Shown piece after piece: positions 32,486 through 43,457 of a stretch of 54,334 bases of DNA. Numbering within the stretch: position 1 is the stretch's first letter; every line of letters starts with the position of its first letter. Under the pieces are notes generated by a model. It did not search any database and had not been told where the DNA came from. It worked only from the letters and a program-made list of their open reading frames with translations. The position numbers and the translations under genes were made by a program. Source of the DNA: Anaeromyces robustus (Eukaryota > Neocallimastigomycota > Neocallimastigomycetes > Neocallimastigales > Neocallimastigaceae); assembly GCA_002104895.1 (NCBI GenBank), contig MCFG01000429.1, positions 1 through 54,334 on the forward strand, written 5' to 3'.

Positions 32486-32504
32486 CTATATAAATAGATA
32501 GAAT
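32486..32504 (+). promoter_or_regulatory. TATA region of M13 copy 3
   Basis: CTATATAAATAGATAGAAT, as in copies 1 and 4. It partly overlaps the right direct repeat of the small insertion. Confidence 0.7.
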
Positions 32505-32732
32505 ATTTCTTTTTTTAAAAAACAAAAAAAAAAAAAAACAAAAAAAAATAAATAAAAAAAACGATATTTAAGAATAAAAAATATATAATAAAAAAAAAAA
32601 TAAAAAAAAAGTAAAAAATAAAGAATAAAAAATAAAAAATAAAAAATAAAGAATAAAGAATAAAGAATAAAAAATAAAAAATAAAAAATAAAAAATAAAA
32701 AATATATAATAAAAAATAAAAATAAAAATAAA

Positions 32733-33112
32733 ATGAATTGTAAAAATCTTCACCTTATTCTTTCTTTCTTAGCTTTTTCTTTTCTTGTTACATCTTCTCC
32801 AATTAATAAAAAAGTAGTTAGAATTGGAAAATGTAAAACTCCTGGAGGTAAGGCTGTCGGAAATGTAAACACTGAAGATGTAAATATTAAATATTTCTTT
32901 AGCTATTTAAAGTTAAAATATAATTAGGGCAATTTTTTTATTTTTAAATAAAATATATATAAATAATATTATAAAAATAATAAAAAAAAATAAATAAATT
33001 AATAAATAAATAAAATAAAAAAGAAAGAATAAATTAATAAATAAATAAATATATAATAAATTAATAAATAAATTAAAAAATAAATAAATAAATAAATAAA
33101 TAAAAAGATATG

Positions 33113-33143
<31 letters not shown>

Positions 33144-35508
33144 GATGAACAAAAAATATTTAAATATTATTAATATATTTATCTATTATTAAATATTAGA
33201 TCTGTAATACTCCAGAATGTAAAGCTATTGCAGAAGATATTTTAAATAGTATTAATGAAGATATTGATCCATGTGATAATTTTTATGAATTTGCCTGTGG
33301 TAACTGGATTGTAAATTATCAGAATTTTGTTATACATAAGTTAATATTATTATTTTATATATTCTATATATCATATATATTAATAATATATTTTATATTT
33401 TTCTTAATAAAAAAATAATAGAAATCTCATGAAATTCCACCAGATCAAACTGCAATTGGTAGTATGAGTAATATTAATAAAGAAAATATTGTAAGTGAAA
33501 AAAGAAATTAATTATTAGCTGATATATTATTTATTTTAATTGAATTTTTATTAATCTATATACTATTTCATTAATGAAATAATTTTTTATATAGAATATT
33601 TTAACTGAAATTCTTAATGGTGAATATAAGCCAAATAAAAGTTTAACTGAAGAACAACAAAAGGTTGATAAAAATAATTTCACTCAAATACAAAATCTTT
33701 TTAAATCTTGTACAAATACTAATGCTATTGATGCTAAGGGTAAAGAACCATTAGTCAAATTACTTAAAGAATTAAATATTAATAATAAGGATGTTGATTA
33801 TACTAAAGTTAAAGGTTTAACTGATTTACTTGTTAAACTTCGTTCTTATGGTTCTGCTGTTTTCTTTGATTATACAATTGATAGTGATATTACATATTCA
33901 AGTAAAAAAGCATTTTATATTTATCAAAGTGGTATGGGTTTAACTCGTGAATTTTATGAATATGAAGAAGTTGTTCAAATTTACAAAAAAACTATTCATG
34001 ATATGTTTGCTAATATTTTCAATGAAAAATCTGAAGAAGAAATTGAAAAAATTACTGCTTCTGTTTATGATTTAGAAGAAAAAATTGCTAAAATTAGTTT
34101 GAATGGTCAAGGTGTTCAAAGTAATATCTTCAATCCAGATATGCAAAAAAGATTTAATATTGAAACTATTAGTGAAGCTTACCCATATATTAATTGGAAA
34201 GCTTTCTTTACTAATATTTTTGAAAAATTCAATATTAATGAAGAATTCAATAATGAAATTACTATTATTGATATTACTAGTAGTTACTTTGAAAAATTAG
34301 GTGATATTCTTAAGAATACTGATAATGAAACTATAACTGCTTTTGCTGAATGGATTATTATTAGACAATATGGTGATATTATTTCTAATGAATATAAAGC
34401 TCCATTAAAAGAATTAACTAAGGTACTTACTGGTATTGAAGATGATATAGAAAGAAATGAATATTGTATTAATTCTATACTTGGTTCCTACATGGGTATG
34501 GCCACAGGTAAACTTTTCATTGAGAAGGGTTTTGCTGGTAATAGTAAAGAAATTGCTGAAAGTATTATTGATAATATTAAAGAAGCTATGGTTAAAAGAA
34601 TTCCAAATATGACATGGCTTGATGAACCAACAGCTGAATATGCTGTTAATAAAACTTTAGCTATTAATAAAATGATTGGTTTTCCAGATTATATTACTGA
34701 TCCAATTGAACTTGCTAAAGATTATGAAGGATTAAAAAGTTATGGTGATGATTTCTTTACTAATATTGTTAATTCAATTATTTTTAAAATTGGTGATAAT
34801 TTAAAATCATATTTCGAACCAATTAAATCTGATGAATGGGAAATGACTCCACAAACTGTTAATGCTTATTATCAACCACTTAATAATCAAATTGTATTCC
34901 CAGCTGGTATTTTACAAAAACCAATCTTTAATTATCATTCTCCATCTTACTTAAATTATGGTGGATTTGGAGCTGTTGCAGGTCATGAATTAACTCATGC
35001 TTTTGATAATAATGGTAAAAAATATACTATTGAAGGTAACTATGAAAATTGGTGGACTGATTCTACAAATGAAGAATTTAATGAATTAGCTCAATGTTTC
35101 GTTGATGAATATTCTTCCTTTAGTATTGAAGATAAAAATGGTGTAAAACATTATGTTAATGGAACTGCCACACTTGGTGAAAATCTTGCCGATAATGGTG
35201 GTGTTGATCGTGCTTATGAAGCTTGGAAAATTTCTATTGAAAAAGATATTAATGCTAAAGAAAATAATAAACTTCTTCCAGGACTTACTAAATATACTCA
35301 AGATCAATTATTCTTCATTGCTTTTGGACAAATTTGGTGTACTAAACAAAGACCAGAAATTGCTGTTAAAAATATAAAAGAAGATGTTCATTCACCAGCA
35401 ATTCATCGTGTTAATGGTGTTGCTTACAATTCTCAACGTTTTGCTAAAATATTCAATTGTCCAACTAATTCTCCAATGAATCCAGAAAAGAAATGTGTTA
35501 TTTGGTAA
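32733..35508 (+). CDS. Secreted M13 (neprilysin-like) zinc metallopeptidase, copy 3, intact
   Basis: Exons 32733-32879, 33200-33310, 33422-33490 and 33595-35508 give 746 residues. Exons 2, 3 and 4 have exactly the lengths seen in copy 1 (111, 69, 1914). The signal peptide is MNCKNLHLILSFLAFSFLVT. Exon 2 carries CNTPEC ... DPCDNFYEFACGNW. NAYY, HELTH (573-577), ENLAD and the terminal CVIW are all present. The enzyme should act outside the cell as a zinc endopeptidase on peptides. Intron 1 is enlarged (320 bp) by AAAT and (AT)n repeats. The protein is closest to copies 2 and 4. Its promoter carries a 71-bp tandem duplication and a small insertion, so its expression may differ from the other copies (inference). 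Confidence 0.93.
33115..33142. repeat. (AT)n microsatellite in intron 1 of copy 3
   Basis: A pure AT dinucleotide run. A similar run at about 40526-40560 is in intron 1 of copy 4. Confidence 0.9.
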
Positions 35509-37292
35509 AAAGGTTTAAAAATAAAATAAAAAAAGAAGAGAGTATAATAGCTATATTTACCTTTTTTTTTCTTTCTATATATTAGATAATCTTAAATGAA
35601 TTATAATTTCTAAAGATTACCTAATATAAAGAAAAAAAGTATCATTTATGTTTGATATTTTTTTTATATATGTAATATGAATCTTAAAATATATATATAT
35701 GTCTTAAAATTCATATTAACATAACATACACTAAAATTTAAAATAATTTACTTTTGATAACTTATAAATATTAATAAAAAAAATAGATATTATTAAGTTT
35801 TATAATAAAAAAAGTATCATATTTGATATAATAATAATAAAGGTAAATAAAAAATTAATTATAATAATTATAATTAATAATAATAAATAATTATAATTAA
35901 TAATAATAAATAATAATAATAATAATAATTAATAATAAATAATAATAATAATTATAATTAATAAAAGAAAATAAAAAAATTAATTATAATAATTATAATA
36001 AATTTTAATAATAATTATAATTAATAATAATAAAAAAGAAAAAAAAAGAATAAAATAAAAGTTAGTGAATGTAAATTTTTTATTTATTTATTTCTTTATT
36101 TATTTATTTATTTATTTATTTTGATTTGATTTATCCTATTTTTTTTTATAGACTTTGTATGTATTAGTCAAAACCTTTTTATTAAATTATTATTTTATAT
36201 TATTTTATTAATTATTCAAAATTAAATTTTGAAAATTTATCATGAAAAAAAAATTGAAATGATATAAATTACATTATATATTATTTATTATATATATATA
36301 AGTTTTTTATATATATATATTTTTTTATTAATATATGTTTTTTATTATTATTATTATTATTAAAAATTTTAATTACTTGCAAAGTAGTACAAGGTACTCT
36401 TGAAATATTGTAACAAAAAAAAAAAAATTTCAAATCTTCTTTCGTGAGTTGTACAAGGAAAATTTTTTAAGCCCAAGGAAAATTTTTTTAATAATTTATA
36501 CTGATATAAAACGAATATAAACAGCAACTTAATTTAATAATATAATTTAATAAATTATAAATGTATAAATGTATTCTAAACAAAAATAAATTTTATATTT
36601 TTTTATATTCAATGTAAAATTGTTATATTTTATTGTTTAATCATTATTAAGTTTTTTATATAAACAAATAAACTTTATTATGAGTAAATAGTATGAAAGT
36701 TCGAAAATAGTTCAATTATATTAGCCCACATCTAGGAATATCCATAATAAGAAAGTTAAGATGTGGAGAGATATTCTTACGATCATTAATTAGAATATAT
36801 AAAAAAAAGAATGATAAATAAATTGTACTCAAGTTCCTTAATAAATAAATACATGTGTTATATCAATACTATTATTAAAAATCAATATATAAATTAATGA
36901 TATTAGAAAATTTATATAGAAATGGAAATTTTAATGAAAATTTTCTAATTTAAGAAATAGTATTACAAATAAATTTATTTTTATTTTCATTTTTATTTTC
37001 ATGATATTTAATATATATTTTTTATTTTGTGTGTAGGAATTCTATTCAATTTTCACAATATCTAATCGATAAATAAATTTAAAATTATTAATAGAAAAAA
37101 TATAAAAATATAATATATATTATTTTTATATTTTATATATATATAATATTTATGCTAATTTAGTTATTCAATTCATGCTATTCTAATTGTTTTATCATAT
37201 TATCATATCTTCTTTTTCTTTATATAGGAAGCACTAAAAAAAGAAAAAAGAAATTATTATAAAGAAAGATATTAAGTTTAAAATATAATTAA

Positions 37293-37323
<31 letters not shown>

Positions 37324-37480
37324 ACAATTTACATATTTAATATATATTTATATTGTGTTTTATACACCAATATTTAAATATATTATTATAAATTTAAATA
37401 TGTAAATTGTTTATTTTTAGAATATTCTATTATTTTAAATGTTATAATTTGAATTATTAATTAAGTATATTACTCTATAT
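35509..37480. other. Intergenic region downstream of M13 copy 3
   Basis: Contains the 3' hairpin (35578-35628), AAT-rich microsatellite-like DNA (35830-36040), then a duplicate of the 29.2-30.0 kb block. No coding region seen. Confidence 0.6.
35578..35628 (+). repeat. 3'-flank hairpin of M13 copy 3
   Basis: Arms as for copies 1, 2 and 4, about 70 nt after the stop codon. Confidence 0.65.
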
Positions 37481-37636
37481 AGAATGTGTTGCATTTCGCA
37501 ATGTTGCATTTCGCAATATGATATACGCATAATAAATTTATTTTTGCAATGAAGCGCATAAAAAATAAATTTTAAAATGAAATTTTTTTAACACAAATTA
37601 CGAAAGCCACGTTATGAAATAAAATAATATATAATT

Positions 37637-38325
37637 GATGGAGGTGCATTTCGAAAATTTGTATTTCGAAAACTTGTATTTCGTAAAAGTGCATTTCGGA
37701 AAAAATGGCGCATTATAATGTAATAAATAAATAAATTAATAAATAAATTATAAAATAAATAAATTATAAAGTAAATAAATTATTAAATAATAATAAATAA
37801 ATTAATAATAAAAAATTAATAAAAATAAATAAATAATAAATAAATTAATAAATAGAATAAATAATAAATAAATAAAATTAAATAAAAAATAAATTTAATT
37901 ATATATTAATCAATATTATAAATATAAAAGTATTTATTATTAAAAATATTTAAAATCATATTAATTGATACTTAAATTAACCATTTTTTATACGATTTTA
38001 ATATTCTAATATAAATTTCTTATTTATTTTTAATTCTTGAAATTTTATTCTTCTCTTTTAATAACGTATTAGTATATTTAATAAATAACAATTGAAATAT
38101 GCTGTTAATTATTATTATTAATCATAAATTAGCGAATAATTTTTTATTTTATTATTATATATTAAAATGTAATTGTGTATACTTTATATTTTTGAATAAA
38201 ACTTTAAAGTATAAATTATTAATAAAAAAATAAATTAAGATATCAATATCAAAATCATATATATTTTAACAGTATTTTATTTAAAAATGTTTTCGAAATA
38301 CAAATTTTCAAAATGCACCACCATC
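37637..38325. mobile_element. Nested TIR element, about 690 bp
   Basis: 37637-37673 and 38289-38325 are inverted repeats of 37 bp with about two differences (GATGGAGGTGCATTTCG against GATGGTGGTGCATTTTG, continuing into GTATTTCGAAAAC). The interior is non-coding and AT-rich. Confidence 0.7.
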
Positions 38326-38444
38326 GCAAAATACAACACTCTAATAAATAATAATAATTAGGTTAAGCATTCTTATTAATACCTTTATAATAAAAAATAA
38401 AATAAAAAGAGTAAATATTTTTTTTAATCATTAAAAAATAAAAT

Positions 38445-38752
38445 AAAACAAAATAAAAAATAAAAAAACATTTTTTTAAAAAAAAATTAATAATAAAATA
38501 AATAAATAAAATAATAAATAAAGAAATAATAAATAATTAATAATTAAATAAATGTTTAAAAAATCAATTGTTTACTTATTTTTATTTTATTTTTGAATGT
38601 TTAAAAAAAATGTTTTCTTTTTTTTTATATTTAAAAAATAAAACATTTATTTAATTATTAATTATTTATTATTTCTTTATTTATTATTTTATTTATTTAT
38701 TTTATTATTAATTTTTTTAAAAAAAATGTTTCTTATTTTTTATTTTGTTTTA
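38445..38752. repeat. Long inverted repeat, arms about 112 bp
   Basis: 38445-38557 is nearly exactly complementary to 38641-38752, with an 83-bp spacer. Arms are A/T-only apart from a few C/G, which match on both sides (for example TAAAACAAAAT with ATTTTGTTTTA and AAATGTTT with AAACATTT). Confidence 0.85.
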
Positions 38753-40110
38753 ATTTATTCGCCAAATTTTTGGTGGCTTTTATATTTACGTCATAAAATA
38801 TCAACACAATTATTATTAACGCCATAAATTAAATATATGGCTTTAAAAAAATTGTAGAAATAAGCCACAAAACAATGACTCAATTGCATATACGCCCCAC
38901 GTAATTATACGTGACCTAAAAATTTTTGCAAATTGCAACTTTATTTATTTAATTAATTATTATTTATTTATTTAACTTTTAATGAAATTAAGTGGCTTTA
39001 AATAAAAAATATTCAAGCCATTTTACGAAATACAAGTTTTTTAAATACAAATTTTCGAAATGCAACTCTCCCTATATAATTTAAAAAAAATAAAAAATAT
39101 ATATAAATAAATGAATAGAAAATAAACAAATAAATAAATATTTCTTTTTTATTAATTACTTAATTACTAAAAAAAATTAAAAAAAAAATAAAAATTCATT
39201 ACAAAATTAAATATATTTATTTCATTTTTTTGATAAATGAATAATAATAAATATAATAATAAATAGTAAATAATATAACAATATTATATGTGTATATATT
39301 TTATTAAAAAAAATGATAATAAATAATATATAAAAAAGCAATAAATTTTAGACACTTAAAAATTAAATATATTTATAAAGTTTTTTTGATTTGAAAAATT
39401 TTTAAATATAAAATGGAAGATAATTTAAAAACTGGAATTTGAGCCCTATTAAAAATGGTTATAATAAAAATGATATTGCTGAATTATAGTTTAATTGTTT
39501 ATTTGACTTAAATAAATATAAATTATAACAAATGAAGATGACCATTAAATTATAAATTATAATTAATTGATTGTTAAAATTATTCTAAAAATATAAATCT
39601 AATTTAATATTGATAATTAAAGAATTTTAATTATCATTGAATTGTGATAGTTTGAAAAATATTTATATATTTATTAATAAATAATAATATTATTATTTTA
39701 AATAACAAAAAGAACATTAAATATTATTAAATAAAACATTCAATATCATTAAAATAATAACAAAATGAATATTAAATATTATTAAATAAAAAAATAAAAA
39801 AAAAATATTAAATAATTTTTATAATTTTATTGTTTTATTTATTTATATATAATATTTTTATTTATTTAATTATTTATATAATTATGCGCCCCATTGCGAA
39901 ATGAAAACTACATATCTCTGTCATGCGCCCATTGCGAAATGCAACTCTCCCATATTAATTAATTATTAATATATTTTTAAAATCATACTTTAAAAAAATA
40001 ATAATAATCATGCTTACACAAAAAGTAAAAACTTAAATTATTATTATTATTTTAAAGTGGTATAATAATTTTAATAATTGTATATCAACTTTTAAAAGAA
40101 TTCTTAAAAT

Positions 40111-40129
40111 CTATATAAATAGATAGAAT
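40111..40129 (+). promoter_or_regulatory. TATA region of M13 copy 4
   Basis: CTATATAAATAGATAGAAT, identical to copies 1 and 3. The upstream shared block is partly inverted here (39987-40058). Confidence 0.7.
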
Positions 40130-40306
40130 ATTTTTTTTTTAAAAACAAAAAAAAAAAAAAAAAGAAATAAATCAAAAAAAACGATATTTAATAATAAAAA
40201 ATAAATAATAAAAATAAAATAAAATAAAATAAAATAAAAAATAAAAAATAAAGAATAAAAAAATAAAAAATAAAAATTATACAATAAAAAATAAAATAAA
40301 AATAAA

Positions 40307-40527
40307 ATGAATTGTAAAAATCTTCACCTTATTCTTTCTTTCTTAGCTTTTTCTTTTCTTGTTACATCTTCTCCAATTAATAAAAAAGTAGTTAAAATTG
40401 GAAAATGTAAAACTTCTGAAGATAAGGCTACTGCAAATGTTAATACTAATGATGTAAATATTAAATATTTTTTTATCAATTTAAAGTTAAAATATAATTA
40501 AGGCAATTTTTTTTATTTTTAAATAAA

Positions 40528-40560
<33 letters not shown>

Positions 40561-43000
40561 AATAAAATTATAAAAATGAAATAAATTAATAAATAAATAA
40601 ATAAATAAAAAGATATGAATAATATATATATTTATATATGAACAAAAAATATTTAAATATTATTAATATATTTATCTATTATTAAATATTAGATATGTAA
40701 TACTCCAGAATGTAAAACTATTGCAGAAGATATTTTAAATAGTATTAATGAAGATATTGATCCATGTGATAACTTTTATGAATTTGCCTGTGGTAACTGG
40801 ATTGTAAATTATCAAAATTTTGTTATAAATAAGTTAATATTATTATTTTATATATTCTATATATCATATATATTAATAATATATTTTATATTTTTCTTAA
40901 TAAAAAAATAATAGAAATCTCATGAAATTCCACCAGATCAAACTGCAATTGGTAGTATGAGTAATATTAATAAAGAAAATATTGTAAGTGAAAAAAGAAA
41001 TTAATTATTAGCTGATATATTATTTATTTTAATTGAATTTTTATTAATCTATAAACTATTTCATTAATAAAATAATTTTTTATATAGAATATGATAATTG
41101 AAATTCTTAATGGTGAATATAAGCCAAATGAAAGTTTAACTGAAGAACAACAAAAGGTTGATAAAGATAATTTCACTCAAATACAAAATCTTTTCAAATC
41201 TTGTATGGATACTGATGCTATTGATGCTAAGGGTATAGAACCATTGGTCAAATTACTTAAAGAATTAAATATTAATAATAAGGATGTTGATTATACTGAA
41301 GATAAATATTTAACAGATTTACTTGTTAAACTTCGTTCTTATGGTTCTGCTGTTTTCTTTGATTATATGATTGAAAGTGATATTAGATATTCAAGTAGAA
41401 AAGCATTTTATATTTATCAAAGTGGTATGGGTTTAACTCGTGAATTTTATGAATATGAAGAAGTTGTTCCAATTTACAAAAAAACTATTCATGATATGTT
41501 TGCTAATATTTTCAATGAAAAATCTGAAGAAGAAATTGAAAAAATTACTGCTTCTGTTTATGATTTAGAAGAAAAAATTGCTAAAATTAGTTTGACTGGT
41601 CAAGGAGTTAAAAATAATCTCTACAATCCTGAAATGCAAAGAGATTTAATATTGAAACTATTAGTGAAGCTTACCCATATATTGATTGGAAAGCTTTCTT
41701 TACTAATATTTTTGAAAAATTCAATATTAATAAAGAATTCAATAATGATATTACTATTATTGATGTTACTAGTAGTTATTTTGAAAAATTAGGTGATATT
41801 CTTAAAAATACTGATAATGAAACTTTAACTGCTTTTGCTGAGTGGATTATTATTAGACAATATAGTGATATTATTTCTAATGAATATAAAGCTCCATTAA
41901 AAGAAATAACTAAGGTACTTACTGGTATTGAAGATGATATAGAAAGAAATGAATATTGTATTAATTCTATACTTGGTTCCTACATGGGTATGGCCACAGG
42001 TAAACTTTTCATTGAGAAGGGTTTTGTTGGTAATAGTAAAGAAATTGCTGAAAGTATTATTGATAATATTAAAGAAGCTATGGTTAAAAGAATTCCAAAT
42101 ATGACATGGCTTGATGAACCAACAGCTGAATATGCTGTTAATAAAACTTTAGCTATTAATAAAATGATTGGTTTTCCAGATTATATTACTGATCCAATTG
42201 AACTTGCTAAAGATTATGAAGGATTAAAAAGTTTTGGTGATGATTTCTTTACTAATATTATGAATTTAATTACTTTTAATATTGGTGATAATTTAAAATC
42301 ATTTTTCGAACCAATTAAATCCGATGACTGGGTAATGGCTCCACAAACTGTTAATGCTTATTATCAACCACTTAATAATCAAATTGTATTCCCAGCTGGT
42401 ATTTTACAAAAACCAATTTTTAATTATCATTCTCCATCTTACTTAAATTATGGTGTTTTTGGAGCTGTTGCAGGTCATGAATTAACTCATGCTTTTGATA
42501 ATAATGGTAAAAAATATACTATTGAAGGTAACTATGAAAATTGGTGGACTGATTCTACAAATGAAGAATTTAACGAATTAACTCAATGTTTCGTTGATGA
42601 ATATTCTTCCTTTTCTATTGAAGATGAAAATGGTGTAAAACATTATGTTAATGGTACTTCCACACTTGCTGAAAATCTTGCTGATAATGGTGGTGTTGAT
42701 CGTGCTTATGAAGCTTGGAAAATTTCTATTGAAAAAGATGTTAATGCTAAAGAAAATAATAAACTTCTTCCAGGACTTACTAAATATACTCAAGATCAAT
42801 TATTCTTCATAGCTTATGGACAATTTTGGTGTACTAAACCAAGACCAGAAATTGCTGCTAATTATATTAACGAAGAAGTTCATTCACCACCAATTTATCG
42901 TGTTAATGGTGTTGCTTACAATTCTCAACGTTTTGCTAAAATATTCAATTGTCCAACTAATTCTCCAATGAATCCAGAAAAGAAATGTGTTATTTGGTAA
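40307..43000 (+). pseudogene. M13 peptidase copy 4, single-base frameshift
   Basis: Exons 40307-40453, 40693-40803, 40915-40983 and 41088-43000 follow the common layout. Exon 4 is 1913 bases, one short of the other copies. At about 41636-41642 copy 3 reads ATGCAAAAAAGATTT and this copy ATGCAAAGAGATTT; the missing base shifts the frame near residue 292, and translation stops at 41790-41792. From there on the correct frame is open to 43000 with NAYY, HELTH, ENLAD and CVIW intact. Introns 2 and 3 are almost identical to those of copy 3, so the duplication is young. One odd change is TLAENLAD instead of TLGENLAD. It is a recent pseudogene, unless the missing base is a sequencing error. Confidence 0.88.
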
Positions 43001-43384
43001 AATGATTTAAAAATAAAATAAAAAAAAAGAAGAGAGTATAATATCTATATTTAACTTTTTTTTTTTCTATATATTAGATAATCTTAAATGAATTATATTT
43101 TCTAAAGATTACCTAATATAAAGAAAAAAAGTATCTTTTATGTTTGATATTTTTTTTATCTTAAAATATATATATATGTCTTAAAATTCATATTAACATA
43201 CACTAAAATTTAAAATTATTTACTTTAGATAACATATAAACATTAAAAAAAGAATAGATATTATTAAGTTTTATAAAAAAGAACTATCATATTTGATATT
43301 TTTTCATAGAATAAAACGAAAATCTTTTATATTAGAAAATTTAATTATAATTAATTATAATAAATAAAAATTATAATTAATAAT

Positions 43385-43415
<31 letters not shown>

Positions 43416-43425
43416 TAATAATAAT

Positions 43426-43457
<32 letters not shown>

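Larger units (their letters stand above)
37487..39951. mobile_element. Composite of nested foldback/TIR elements
   Basis: The left end has GCATTTCGCAAT twice (37491 and 37505), followed by ACGCATAAT. The right end has ATTATGCGC followed by CATTGCGAAATG (39892) and again CATTGCGAAATGC (39930). These are inverted counterparts. Inside are a second inverted pair (37637-37673 with 38289-38325), a 112-bp inverted repeat (38445-38752) and another terminus, GAAATGCAACTCTCCC, at 39057-39072 that matches the right end of the whole unit. No transposase frame exists. I read it as non-autonomous foldback elements inserted in one another. Confidence 0.6.

Noticed and set aside
32913-33152. Open frame of 79 codons, minus strand
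   Set aside because: Lies over the repeat-expanded intron 1 of M13 copy 3; repeat artefact.
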